Assembly: GCA_023614405.1 (NCBI GenBank)
Contig: CM042693.1
Coordinates: forward strand, 332,923,527-332,987,526
Length of the DNA: 64,000 bases
From: Avena insularis
Lineage: Eukaryota > Streptophyta > Magnoliopsida > Poales > Poaceae
Direction of reading: 5' to 3'
The notes beneath the pieces were generated by a model, which saw only the letters and a list, made by a program, of their open reading frames with translations, did not search any database and had not been told where the DNA came from. Both the position numbers and the translations under genes were made by a program. This document shows positions 9,972 through 21,159 of the stretch, piece by piece. Each line of letters starts with the position of its first letter. Positions within the stretch are counted from its first letter, which is position 1.

Positions 9972-12900
9972 TCAGTGACCTCGGATCGATAAGGATCCTA
10001 AGTCCCTGTGATTAACATGCTAGTCCCTGGATCAATAGCTAGCACTCACAGTCGATGAAATATCATGTAAAACACAAAGTCTTTATTACACGGAGAATCC
10101 AGAGTATGAATTTATTACAAAATTGCTTAGCATTAAGCTAGCTCAAATAACAGCGGAAACATAAAAGCAGCTTGAGTCCATCAACGCCCCAGGCTTGTCG
10201 AGTGTAGACTCGCGATCCCTACGCACCTTTCAATCTTCGGACTCTGCACATAAAACGTGCAGCCAACAAGTTGGTTCAATACTTTGAATGTATTGGCAAA
10301 TTACACCAAGGAGAGAAAAGACTATCTCTACATGCAGGGCTGGTATAGGCTGTAGAGTTCATTTGCTCAAAGCTAGTTTTCTTAAGTAGAGAGAAGAGAA
10401 GATTGTCCTACTTTGTAAACATTTGCTTAGATAAAATAAGGTCGAGTGGCACACGAGGATATTACGCACCAAGTGTCCAAACAACCAAACACTTGGATAT
10501 TACGCACCAAGTGACACTTGGATATTACACACCAAGTTCCCCAAAATCCCACCCATTGGCGATATTACGCACGCCATGGGGTTTTCAAAACTTTGTTTTA
10601 GAAAAGAGAGGAAGATCCTTCAGAGGCTCCATCCTTTAGATGCTCAATGTTGTTCTGTTTCCGTGAACACGGCTGACCGATCAGATTGCAATACTCTCGA
10701 GAGTTTGTGCACTTTACCCACAATCCACGATCAAGCCCTTTTACAGACAAGACCATGGCGAGGCTTTCCCTTAGTAGCCCCTCTACCTTCTGGATCCAAC
10801 CGTGCCAAGAACCTCCAAATGTTGGTACCCAGGTGAGGTTTCCCACTAAGTACTAGGCCAAGACAGAGCCCATAATGTATTGTGGTTGCACTGGAAGCTT
10901 CTGAATTCTGAAACATGGCAGACTTCTTTGATTCCTGGGCGGCCGTCCTCCACCAAAATCTCACTCGTTGTCCCGACAACCATTCTACCCAGAAAAAATC
11001 TTAGTTTTATTTTGAAGTGGATTTGAGAAGAAAAGTTTGCTCTAGAGAGCCTTTATACTTAGAAAAATTCATTGTCTTTCGAACCCCCCAACGGTACTTT
11101 GTATATATAGCATAGCAAGCAATACTTTGCAAAAACAGGGGTAACCTATTAGGAGTGGAAAAATCCTAAGTATAGAGCTACTCATGGCATACTACAAATC
11201 ATCGCACTTGCAAAATAATACAAAGGAAAAATTCTACTAGAACATCCTACACATGCATACTACAGAATTTTGAAGACCACATGCATAGAATCAAAACTGG
11301 GACAAAAGTTATGAACAAATGGTGTAACTTGCCTTGATCCGAGCAGCACTCTACACAATAGCACTCCTTAGCGCACTCCGAACAATCTAACGAATCACAA
11401 ACAAAGATCTGATCACAACTTGCTCAAAACATGTCACAGAGGTAATCATGCATGCATGCAACATGGTATTTTATGCGAGATTGGTTCTTCTAAATTGACC
11501 AAGGTAGCAAGATTGAGTTGCAATGGTGTGAGGGTGTCACTAGGATTGATTTCCCAAAGGTTTAGATCTAATTGAGTCACTAAAACAATTCCTAGGGTTA
11601 AAGGAGATCAAACCATCTAATTAGCCCCAAACTAGATCTAATGATCTTAAGCAAGGTTTTATAATTTTGTTCAGTAGATATTGTGGAAACAAAGTTACCA
11701 CAACAAGAATCAATTAAAACAGAATTTTAATTATTTTTCTATAGAATAAACACTCTAATCTAATGATTAAAATCTACACCTAAAACCTTACGGTAAACTT
11801 AGATTTATATTGCAGATCTGGATTCTACTTAAAATTATGAATCCAACGGTATATTATAAGCTAAATTTGGCCAAATATTCAATTTTATATGATTTTCGCA
11901 ATGTTTAGATCAAATCTGCAAAATTCAAACCAAACTATCTTAACCCTAACTCGAAACGCGCCAAGTGGCGGCCTGGTTGAATCAGCTGGCCGGCGGGTGG
12001 CCTTGGCGCTGGCTTAGCTTGGTAATCTGGCAGTACCCTTCGCCCCTCCTAATCTGGCCCGCACAACTACGATCGGACGGTTTGAGAGGGCGCGGCGTCT
12101 TATCGTGGTGGCGACGGTGGCGTTGGGCGGCGGTGGCGTCGGTGACGAAGGTTGGCGGTGCTCCGGTGGCTCCCTGAGGTGGCGGCATGGTCGACGACGC
12201 GCGTCTGGGCCCTGCGGTCACGCTCGTGTCCTCGTCGTTTCTCCTTGCTTCCCCGACTATCGGCAGAGTCCCGCCGATCTCCTCCGTCCCTGGCGGCGCT
12301 CCGGCGACAATCATGGCGAGTTCTGCGAGAGAAGGGGAAAGGCACGCGGCTAGAATCAGTGGTGGATGGAGAAGCTCCAGAGGGAGGAAGGATCAAGGGA
12401 GGGGGCTTCGAACCGTCCCGGCGAGGTTGACCCAACGGTGGCGATGCGGTTCGTCGCTGGCTAGGGTTTTTTGCAAGAAAAGAATCAAGAGGGAGGGGGG
12501 GGGGGACGCGAGGGTGGCGGGGTTTATATGGGGGTGGAGTCTTGGCGTCGGGGGCACGGACTCCTCTCCGATTCGGTCGGAGTCCGACCAGCTCACGGCG
12601 GCGCGCGAGTTCCGCGGGGAGGAAGGGGATGACGGGTGGGTCCCGCGTGTCTGTGGTGGAAGGGGGAAGGCTGATAGCTGTGCAGCGCAGGTGGACTGGG
12701 GCCATGCCAGCTTAGGTTAGGTCGCCTCTTTTTTTTTTCCTTTTAACTTTTATCAAATTCTGTTTTAGTAAAACCCAATTAACTTTTGCATACTAAGTCC
12801 AAATTTGATGAAACTTGTTTCTAAATTTTTATAAAATTAAGGTGGTCAACATAGGACCAATGGTTTGATGTTTCTCAAGGTTTTTAGTAGGGTCAAGCTT

Positions 12901-13050
12901 GTGTACAACAATAATACCTACATAAAGAAATCTTTATTAGGGTTTTGGTTGGTTTAGGTGTTAGGATTTTGTTGCAAATTGTAGGGTGCAATGATGCAAG
13001 GATGATGCATGCCACTAATAACATCCTAATATAAAATCTGGGATCTTACA
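9972..13050 (-). repeat. Gypsy-1 5' LTR
   Basis: Direct-repeat partner of 1129-4238, ending in GGATCTTACA before TSD TCTCC. Both LTRs share an AT-rich promoter-distal part and a GC-rich promoter/leader part (about 11950-12720). The GC-rich part differs from the other LTR by many indels and substitutions, while sequence on either side is close to identical. A G-run lies near 12495-12505. Confidence 0.93.
12522..12528 (-). promoter_or_regulatory. putative LTR TATA box (Gypsy-1 5' LTR)
   Basis: Same TATAAA core in CCCATATAAACCCCG context as at 3687-3693. In this upstream LTR it would drive transcription of the element on the minus strand. The call rests on sequence context only. Confidence 0.5.
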
Positions 13051-13059
13051 TCTCCCCTT

Positions 13060-13665
13060 TGAACAAGGTTGGTCACAAAAAATCGCTAAAACCATTGAAA
13101 AGAGAAACGGAAAATTTTCTTTTGGGATGTGTGGTCCCTGATAGTATGCAGATAGATGACACCTTTTTCTGGTGATTTGATCTCTTCAATATCCATAGGT
13201 GTGTCTGCTTGTTCTTCCCTTCTTTGGAGGACCTACAAATCAAGTTTTTGCAAAAGCAAAGTCCAACGAATTATCCTTGGTTTAACGTCGGTCCTTTCAA
13301 GGATTTATTTTAAGCCTATATGGTCATTATGTATTCTTACTTTTGAATTAATTATGTAAGATCTAAACTTATCACACGCAAAACAATAGTGAAAAGATCA
13401 TTTTCTGCCATGGGGTAATTGTTTTGAGCGCCATTTAAAGTGCAACTAGCATGATAAATGATATTGAGTTCATCACCATCATACTGGAAAAGGATTGGTC
13501 CCACAACTTCATAACTAGCCTCATAAAATAGATCAAAAGGTTTCTTCCAATTAAGTGGCTTGATAATAGGAGCATTAAGAAGGGCTTGCTTTAATACAGT
13601 GAAAGCAGTAAGACAATTTTCATCAAAAGTAAACATAGTGTCCTTGATACCTTTGATCCGGATTT
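13060..13665 (-). pseudogene. Gypsy pol scrap (end of RT and RNase H), Athila-like
   Basis: A minus-strand frame at 13636-13352 contains MFTFDENCLTAFTVLKQAL, APIIKPLNWKKPFDLFYEAS and NYPMAENDLFTIV. These correspond to the RT/RNase H junction and RNase H start of Ty3/Gypsy elements; the wording resembles Athila-type elements. Coding similarity continues weakly to about 13160, with LERTDVKPRIIRW in another frame, and is full of stops. No LTR was found, so this is a truncated relic. It abuts the right TSD of Gypsy-1 and may be part of the element Gypsy-1 landed in. Confidence 0.7.
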
Positions 13666-14344
13666 ACGGATGCCGTATAGCAACTTTTTCCCTAGTAGAC
13701 CTAGGTTTAATCGAACCTTGGGAAACAAAGCTAAAAGGAATTAAAATAAGGACACGTCTACAAGATTTTTTTTGTTTTACCTTTTTTTACCATACCAATT
13801 TAGTTTACTTTATATCATGGGTTGTTTCATTGGATGGACATAGGCTAGGGTTAAAGCTCCACCTGCAGCTGCACATCATATGGGATAAAAGATAGAGATT
13901 TCTATTTTCGTGCCCCTGGTTCGTTAGTTGTACTCAGTTTTCCCCAGCCGCTTAACTTTTCCTCACTTCTCCCCTCCCTCTATTATGAAACCTTCGCCGA
14001 TGCTCGGACGGAGGGATGTCTTCAGGTCAAAGGCTTGACCGTTCCATGCTGACCAATGGGACCGCGTTTGGGCGGGCCGTGCGTTGAGCGTTACATTACG
14101 CGGCATAGACCGTTACATGCTGACGGGTGGGTCCGTGTTGGTATGGGTCCTGCATACATGGTGAAGGGGGTGGGGCCGCGTTGGGACGGGTATTGCATAC
14201 GTGGTGAAGGGTGGGGCTGCATGGAGACACGTTGGACCGGCCATTCTCGCTCACCCAAAGCATTCGCTTCCCCTGAGTCTGGAACAACTCCCACACCGCC
14301 CCTCCGCTTCCCTGCTGTCGTGCTCTCCTACCTTATGTTGTCCT
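13666..14344. other. unassigned stretch, part GC-rich
   Basis: About 680 bp with no recognisable gene or element. A short internal repeat with core tggtgaaggg-tgggg occurs near 14157 and 14202. The ORF crossing 14056-14373 is compositional and shows no protein features. Confidence 0.4.
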
Positions 14345-15971
14345 TGAAGGGAATTTGCCCTGAGAGACAATAATAAAGTTGTTATTATGTATATTCCAAG
14401 TTTATGATAACTATTTATTTTGCATGCTATAATTTTATTAATATGGAAATGTTAATACATGTGTGTTTAATAAACAAATAGAAAGTTCCTAGTTATGCCT
14501 CTCTTATAAACTAGCTCGTTGATTAACAAGATGATCAAAGGTTTCTTGATCATGGACATTAGATGTTGTTAATAACGAGGTCACAACATTATTGGAATGG
14601 TGTGATGAACATTCATCTGAAGTATAGCATTACGATCAAAGTCATTGTGTTTATATTGCTATAACATCATATGAAGTAATCTTAATCCTTAGACCATGAG
14701 ATCATGTTAATCACTAACACTAGAAGAGATCTTGATAACATCAAACATCACACTGTAACAGGGTGACTATAAAGGTGGGTGCTACGAAGGTGTTATGTTG
14801 AGGCTCATGGATCAAGAGTGGAATTTGTCCATCCCGATGATGGATATATACTCTAGGCCCTCTTGGTGATATTTAGCTTGCAAGCAAGTGATTTGATCAT
14901 TAGAATGTTATATCACGGGAACGGGAAAAGAGTACATGTCGATAACGAGATCAAAATAGGTATGGAGATACCGATGATCGAATCTCGGACATGTAATATA
15001 TCGCGAGACAAAGGGATTGAGTTAAGTCATCGTTGAATGTGTGGGAGTCAGTACAGATCTCTAGGTCCCGTTGTTGATTATTGATCGGAGAGGGGTCTCG
15101 ATCATGTCTACATTATTCACGAACCGTAGGGTGACACACTTAAGGTATGCTGACACCATTCGGAGTAAATAATATGCCAGAGAATGAAAAAGAAAGTGCA
15201 GGAATTTATTTCACTAGACACCAGAATTATTTCGATTGAAATTGCTGAAACTGGTTCTGCATGTGAAATTGAAATGTTGTAAGGGGTTTTATGTGAATGT
15301 TTACAAAATTCTGAATAAATAAATAAATTTATTTAAATGAGAGCTTGCATTAAATTTGGTGGAAATTTAATGCATGTGAGTGGATTTTTGAGTGGAGGCA
15401 TGTTTATGTGAGTGGAGGCTTTTCATTTTGAGTGGGAGCTCCACCCACATGAATGTGGAAGAGGTGGGACAGCCACCATGTCTGTGGCGCCATGCCCCTT
15501 GGGTGCCCCTCCCTATAGAAGGCCCCCTCTCCTCCTCTCACAACATACCTCCTCGTGAAGGATATCTCTCCCTCCTTTAGAATTTCCCCATGGTCTCGGA
15601 TTAGCAAGATACATGTTCCTGATGGCTTTTTCTGAAAGGATTTGTTGCTTCCGCTTCTTTGCTAGAGAGAGGGCGCGGAGGTTGTCGGGATACCCGAACG
15701 TGTGTGTGATCACAGATGCACCATTGCTTTGCGGTGCTGGACTCGATGGTGCTGGACCTGCTGGACCGGATGGACTTCTTCTCGATCTTGAGATCGGCAA
15801 GCGTTCGACTACATCATCCACAAGTACAACCTCATTAACGCTTTTTGGTCTTCGAGGGTATGTATTCTATGGATGTATATCCACCCGTTGCTTGTATCTA
15901 GTAGATAGATCTTGGTACTTAGTTATTCCCATCGTAGGATTTTTTTTGTTTTCTATGCTGAGAACCCTACA
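14345..15971 (+). repeat. Copia-1 5' LTR (1.6 kb)
   Basis: Starts TGAAGGG and ends AACCCTACA directly before the primer site. Internal text resembles BARE/Angela LTRs (cttagaccatgagatcatg, gggtgactataaaggtg, tcgaatctcggacatgta). The second LTR is not in the window, so the boundary rests on TG/CA ends and the primer site. Confidence 0.82.
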
Positions 15972-15972
15972 G

Positions 15973-15985
15973 TGGTATCAGAGCC
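15973..15985 (+). other. primer-binding site of Copia-1
   Basis: TGGTATCAGAGCC starts two bases after the LTR end CTACA. It is the standard initiator-Met tRNA complementary site of Copia elements. Confidence 0.88.
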
Positions 15986-17740
15986 GGATCTATGCGTAGA
16001 TGCTTTGCACGAGTAGCACACATATGAGTATGTGGGCGATGATGATCATGTTATTGCTTATTGCTTCTTACTTGTATTTTGGATATTGGTGGCATAGTGG
16101 GATGAAGCGGCCTGGACAAACTTTACATGTCCTTGCACATAAGACCTGATCCACGCTTGGCATACAACTAGTTTTGCATAAGTGGCTAGCGGGTGTCTGT
16201 CTGTCCAGCTATAGTCAATATCTAATTTACAACGAGTTGTTAATAATTTGGGATAATAGTAGATAGAAAGAACGCTCGTAAGGAGTCCTATTGAAACCAA
16301 GAAATATAGGCCTGCTTGCCATCCACACCAGAATAGATAGAGTTTTCCGAAGAAGCCTGCTAGTGGAGGAAGGCCTCCTAGGGATAAGAGACATTATCCT
16401 CGTTGTGGTTCCATTATCGTAGGTAAGAAAGGTTCTATCTTTGAAAGCCCTAAGCCACGCAAAATTTGCAATGGATAAATTAGAAGCATCTAGTTTAGAT
16501 TGTTGCTGGGCTAGTGTCATGATATGGTAATGTTGTAAGTGAATGTATAGTCGATACTCTTACAACACAACTAACGTGTAAGTTCCAGAGACCTTGGCCT
16601 TACACATAAAGGAATGATAAAGATCATACCACGATGCACATGATGGTGATCAAGTGCAAGAACCATATCATTTCACTTTTCACATATGATGTTTGTTGCA
16701 TCTTATATTGCTTGTTTGGAGTTTTAGTAGCATTATAAGATGATCCCTCATTTAGATATCAAGATAAAAATGTGTTCTCTCTTAAGTATGCACCGACTAT
16801 GTTTTGCTGCTTCAAGACATCACATGATGATCGGTTGTACTTGAATCCACGAACATACATCGGGTGTAAGACTGTTTTACACACGCGAATACTAAGGTTC
16901 TTACTTGGGGAGCCTAGCATGTACAGACATGGCCCCGGAACACGGACCAAAAGGTTAAGCATGAGTCATATGTTTGATATGATGCCAATATAGATGCTCT
17001 CCTTTGAAGCTACACCGACTCACGTGATGATCGGACTTGGTGTAGTGGATTTGGTTCATGTAATCACCAAAAAGACACGAGGGATGTCGTTTTTGAGTGG
17101 GAGTTCATTTCTAATTTGGATTAGTAGAACTAAATTTATCAGAAATTAAATCAAAATGAATTCGCATAATTTGTTGTAGTCATTGGCATTCGTTCACCAC
17201 TTTATGCTTAGTTGTAATTGAGATAATAGAACTATAGAATTTTGGATATTTACTTTACAAACTGGTATCGTATTGTTTTGAGTGTCAATCTAAAGTTTAA
17301 AGTCTTATTGCAAACTTTCAGCAAACTCTGTTTACTCCGTGAAGTTTAATAATTAGTATTAAATCAAGAGTGACAATTCCAGTGTTAGTATCTAAAGTAT
17401 CATGTTTGCCTCCATGATTCTTGATTTAAATATCGAGATTATCTAGGGGCTAAAAGAATTGTTGGAAACCATAATGTGTGGCAGATATAACGATATGTGA
17501 AACAATGTTTTTGGTTGCAATATGATAGAGTATAATATATGTTCTCATATTGGATGAGAATTTACAAAGGTTGGAGATGCTAGACATCCTAATCATCCAA
17601 AAAAGGTTTTGGAAAGTAACATTATAATCACGATACGCCTTTATAAGATACATTAGCTTGATCCTGAAAGTTGTCATGATAAGGATGAATAGAAGATGTA
17701 GGTAAAGTGTTTACTACACTAAAAGATTACTAAATAATGG
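15986..17740 (+). pseudogene. Copia-1 leader and gag region, decayed
   Basis: This spans the expected untranslated leader and gag gene. I see no continuous frame. Phrases such as cgtgatgatcggacttggtg and gtgggagttca resemble BARE/Angela internal leader. No gag motif can be shown with confidence. ORFs here are short and unconvincing. Confidence 0.5.
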
Positions 17741-18220
17741 TTTTTTGAAAGAACGCCAAACATTTGATGATGGTGATCTACTTCAAAGTGCAAGTCCAAA
17801 GGTATTAGTATTTTACTATACACGCTTTGGACTATGTGTCATGTATATGGTGCCACTGTTGATGTTGATAGATTCTTTTAAAAGGAAAAATAAATGCTGA
17901 AAGAGAATACATAAAATATATTTGGCAGAAAATAAAAGACTGGAAATGCCCAGCTAAGGTATATAGATGATATACATGTTTTTTGAAAGAACACCAAACA
18001 TTTGATGATGGTGATCTACTTCAAAGTGCAAGTCCAAAGGTATTAGTATTTTACTATACACGCTTTGGACTATGTGTCATGTATATGGCGCCACTGTTGA
18101 TGTTGATAGATTCTGTTAAAAGGAAAAAGAAATGCTGAAAGAGAATCTATAAAATATATTTGGCGGAAAATAAAAGACTGGAAATGCCCAACTAAGGTAT
18201 ATAGATGATATACATGTTTT
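17741..18220 (+). repeat. 238-bp tandem duplication inside Copia-1
   Basis: Two adjacent copies start at ttttttgaaag (17741 and 17979), with only a handful of differences, for example gaacgcc/gaacacc and atggtgcc/atggcgcc. The repeat lies just before the protease-like WVLDT segment, in the gag-protease region. It looks like a simple local duplication. Confidence 0.9.
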
Positions 18221-18224
18221 TCTT

Positions 18225-19794
18225 GTTAAACAATGTGGTTCTTGGGTATTGGATACCGAATTGGTTGGTATGAAATATCATACAGAACAATACAATTCAT
18301 GAACTATAATGGCCTAAGTAACTAGCAAGAGAATATGTGTTGATGTTCATCGAAAACAAACAAACGGTTGTTTGTATTTCTCGTTGACATCAAAGCTTGC
18401 CTTCAAGATTTGTTTTAATAATTGTTATTTAAATCAGGTATTATGAGAACAAAGATTGTCCAAATAATTACCGTATTCCATATAAGATGGATGATTTAAA
18501 AATCTAGTTGGAGAAATCACATCCATAAAACCTAATGTTAAAATGTCGCAAGACAAATGATTGAAAGATCACTTACAAAGTGACATCGCCGTTTAAATTA
18601 TATTGGAAATAAAAACATGAAGAAACTCCATATTAATGGATTTTTGGAGTCTTTGATTTGATCAAATGACGCTTGTGAGACTTTCCTCAGGATAATTAAA
18701 ACTTCGTTCAAAGGCCAAAGAAGAACGAACGACTAAATTATTGGAATTTATACATGTTGATGTATGTAGTCCATTATGTGTAGTCGTAAGCGATGGATTT
18801 TAACTTCATATGCTTTCTCCGGAAATTTGAGTGAATATTCACTTAATGAGGAAGAAGTGTGAAATATTTGAAGATGTTCAAAGACTTTCAAGATGAAGTG
18901 GAAAATCATTGTAACAAGAAAATAAATAATTTATGATTTAATCATAAAGGGATTTATCTGAGTTGCAATTTTTAGCAAAACACCTAGATTTGCATCTCCC
19001 GAAACACCATAGGAATATGGAGTGTTTTAGATATGTAATGAAACCTTGTTTGGCATGGTAAAAATCAAAGGTGTCATTTATAAAACTGCCATTATATTTT
19101 AAAAGATTAAAGTTTTAGAGACTACCGCTTTTACACTAAAAAGAGCTCCATCTTGATCCGTTGAAATGACACAATGGTTTGGGATAAAACCCAAGTTGTC
19201 CTTTCTTAAATTTTGGTATGCTAAGCATAAGTAAGATGTTTACAACCAAAGTCAGATGAGCATCTCTTTGTAGGTTATTTCGAATAATCATTGGGAATTC
19301 CTCCATAACACCGAGGACAAAAAGTTTGTCGCTTGAAACATGAAGTTTCTTAAAGAAGCAATTTTTCGTAAAAGTTAAGTGGGAGGACAATAGAACTTTG
19401 ATAAGGTTAACAAACCTTAGCTATATGTGCTGAGTTATGCAGCGCCAGAAATCATTTTGGAGGCAGCATAATGCTCATAGCTTATGTGCCTCAAAGGTTG
19501 TGGTCACGGAGATCTAAGTTCCTATTGAACCAAGTAGGTCGGGTAAACAATCAAATACTAAGATTTGAGAGTAAATCATTGTTATTTAACAATGATGAAC
19601 CGACTACATGCAAAAAAGCGATGATGGGCCCTAACTCCGTCAAATGGCTTGAAGCCATGAAATCCGTGATAGTTCCATACAAGAGAAATCAAGTTTTTTG
19701 AACTTGGAAGACCCTCCGGAAATGTGTAAAACCTATCGGTCATATTTGGATCTATAAAGAAACAGACATCAATGTTTCACATCTATGAAATAGT
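18225..19794 (+). pseudogene. Copia-1 pol remnant: protease, integrase, start of RT
   Basis: Recognisable Copia pol pieces occur in order on the plus strand, in shifting frames with many stops: protease-like WVLDT near 18245; GAG-pre-integrase-like KKLHINGFLES near 18630; integrase IHVDVCSPLC near 18760, where grass Copias have HTDVCGPL; FKDFQDEVENHCNKK near 18880; the IN-RT linker around 19260-19370; and an RT start with EPTTCKKAMMGPNSVKWLEAM at 19600-19660. The reading stops at 19794 where Gypsy-2 begins. It once encoded the enzymes for copying and insertion and is plainly non-functional. Confidence 0.8.
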
Positions 19795-20252
19795 TGTAAC
19801 ATACCAAATTTCATCAAATGAAAAGTCATATCATTGCATTCATATCATCATAGCATGATTGTCTTGCACCAAAATTTTCAAACCAAAACCGTATTTGAAA
19901 CCATATTTAAACCCCACTTTATATATTATATATGGCGCATAGTTTTATTTTATTTTCAAAAGACCCTAGTGATTTTGAGTGAACAAATGTGTTTGACACA
20001 CTTTTGAATGCTAAGATCACAATACAAAAATTTGGAAAAGGTTTGAATTCGAACATATTTGAATTAGGGTTTCAAAATCATTTCTGAAAATTAAAACAGA
20101 AAAGAAAAGGAGAAAAAGAAAAAAATAAAACCCGCGCTGCCAAACTAGCCTAGACCCACATTCGGCCCAACAACCCACCCGAGGTTTTCCCCCTCTCTCA
20201 CCCGCGCGAGCCATACCCCGCAGTCGCTGACGACTGGGCCCAGTGCCACCTC
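19795..20252 (+). repeat. Gypsy-2 5' LTR, left segment
   Basis: The first about 458 bp of the LTR up to the CACTA insertion, ending in TSD CTC (20250-20252). It aligns with 55657-56070 but with roughly twenty differences by eye. That is clearly more than the right LTR segments show against each other. Confidence 0.9.
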
Positions 20253-20545
20253 CACTACTAGGAAAATGGTCGTCTGTGGCGCACCTAAAAGGCCCATCCG
20301 TGGCGCGCTAGTGGTGCGCCACGGGCCTTGCGCTACGGCTATCTCCTAGCCGTGGCGCACTGCCTGGTGCGCCACGGTTATGTCGAGATAGGCATAGTGC
20401 ACCTGCTAGTGCGCCACGGATATGTTGGCACGTGCGCTATGCCTTGGATCTTATGTGGCGCACGTTGCAGTGTGCCACTAAGCTGCGCAGGTGCGCTTTA
20501 GCTGTAGTGCGCCACAGAAGCTGTGCCATGTGCGCCACGAGTGTC
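20253..20545. repeat. CACTA left terminal and subterminal repeats
   Basis: After the terminal CACTACTAGGAAAA, the motif GTGGCGCAC or its complement GTGCGCCAC (and variants such as GTGGTGCGCC) recurs about every 20-40 bp to roughly 20545. It is often in facing pairs that could form short hairpins, for example agccgtggcgcac with gtgcgccacggtt near 20357-20388. Confidence 0.9.
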
Positions 20546-20805
20546 TTTTTTTTATTTTAGGGCCAGATGATATACAATACAGATTATATAAGCAGATATA
20601 CACACAGATATAAGATATACAGTTATATATATAAATACACAATTCGTAAAACAAGATTGAAACAAATACATATAGATAAGTCTCATACATGAATACATAA
20701 GTTATACATTGTTTCGATCAAGTTACAAATTAGTTGGTGACATGCGAATACATGTGTCGATCGAACAAGTTAGAGCTCGGAAGCTTGCCTAGACATCTAA
20801 ACTAG

Positions 20806-21054
20806 CTAGACACAAACGCGGGATAAACAACCAAAGAAGATAAGCATGATCACTGCCGCGACGAAGGTGTAGGTCTTCATCCGGTTCCTCGTCCTAACTC
20901 CCGCAAGATAGCGCGTGTATCTAGCTTCTGCCTCCGCCATAGTGTTGTACCCTTTGTAGCTATTGCCGCTGAAACGGTGCACCTGTCTCCGGCAGTCTTC
21001 CCAATCATCGTAGACTCTGGGAACCTGTCCCTTGTACACGATGTACCACGTCAT
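20806..21054 (-). CDS. small ORF: RNase H1/viroplasmin-like hybrid-binding domain plus membrane-tail segment
   Basis: An 82-codon frame from ATG 21052-21054. Residues 3-52 read as the Cauli_VI/RNase H1 N-terminal fold (WYIVYKGQVPRVYDDWEDC, then VHRFSGNSYKGYNTMAEAEA). In RNase H1 this domain binds RNA-DNA hybrids. Residues about 61-82 (TYTFVAAVIMLIFFGC) form a hydrophobic stretch able to span a membrane. No RNase H catalytic domain follows. The bases before the ATG (cttgtag) look like a splice acceptor, so this may be a last exon. It sits between ORF2 and the CACTA end, suggesting a captured host domain. Function in the transposon is unknown. Confidence 0.65.
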   Translation of the reverse strand: MTWYIVYKGQVPRVYDDWEDCRRQVHRFSGNSYKGYNTMAEAEARYTRYLAGVRTRNRMKTYTFVAAVIMLIFFGCLSRVCV

Positions 21055-21159
21055 CTACAAGTTGACAATAATAATTAACCGATGATTGAAAAAAAACATA
21101 TATAATTAAAGTCGCATATGAAGATACACTTATAGAAAGTACTCCTAAATCAAAAAGAC

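Larger units (their letters stand above)
1129..13050 (-). mobile_element. Gypsy-1: complete Ty3/Gypsy LTR retrotransposon, probable chromovirus
   Basis: The element is bounded by 5-bp target-site duplications TCTCC at 1124-1128 and 13051-13055. The LTRs run 1129-4238 and 9972-13050 and begin TGTAACATCCCAG on the minus strand. The order on the minus strand is 5' LTR, initiator-Met-type primer site, accessory coiled-coil ORF, gag, protease, reverse transcriptase, RNase H, integrase, chromodomain-like tail, polypurine tract, 3' LTR. Pol order (RT before integrase) makes it Ty3/Gypsy. The C-terminal TWEREEDL-type module and long LTRs fit the Tekay/Del chromovirus group, which is an inference. Gag and pol carry stops and frameshifts, so it is not autonomous. 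The LTRs differ at many sites, so it is not recent. Confidence 0.93.
14345..19794 (+). mobile_element. Copia-1: left part of a BARE/Angela-like Ty1/Copia element
   Basis: A plus-strand LTR (14345-15971) is followed by the initiator-Met primer site and about 3.8 kb of decayed interior with integrase before RT, the Copia order. The element is interrupted at 19795 by Gypsy-2. Its remainder, including the 3' LTR, must lie beyond the window. The flanking 5 bp on the left are GTCCT (14340-14344); the matching TSD copy cannot be checked here. The start TGAAGGGAATTTGCCCTGAG and conserved internal phrases match the general pattern of grass BARE/Angela LTRs. Its many stops and shifts suggest it is among the older elements here. 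Confidence 0.82.

Noticed and set aside
9972..9981. Gypsy-1 5' LTR edge as an intact TG...CA terminus
   Set aside because: The edge reads tcagtgacc where the other LTR has tgtagtgacc, so this terminus has mutated. The TSD and primer site define the boundary instead.
14056..14373. 105-aa ORF in unassigned DNA left of Copia-1
   Set aside because: Overlaps opposite-strand ORFs, has no recognisable motif and runs into the Copia LTR. Likely chance in GC-rich sequence.
20253..20545. Regularly spaced GTGGCGCAC motifs considered as a CRISPR-like array
   Set aside because: Motifs occur in both orientations with irregular spacing in a plant transposon end. They are CACTA subterminal repeats.
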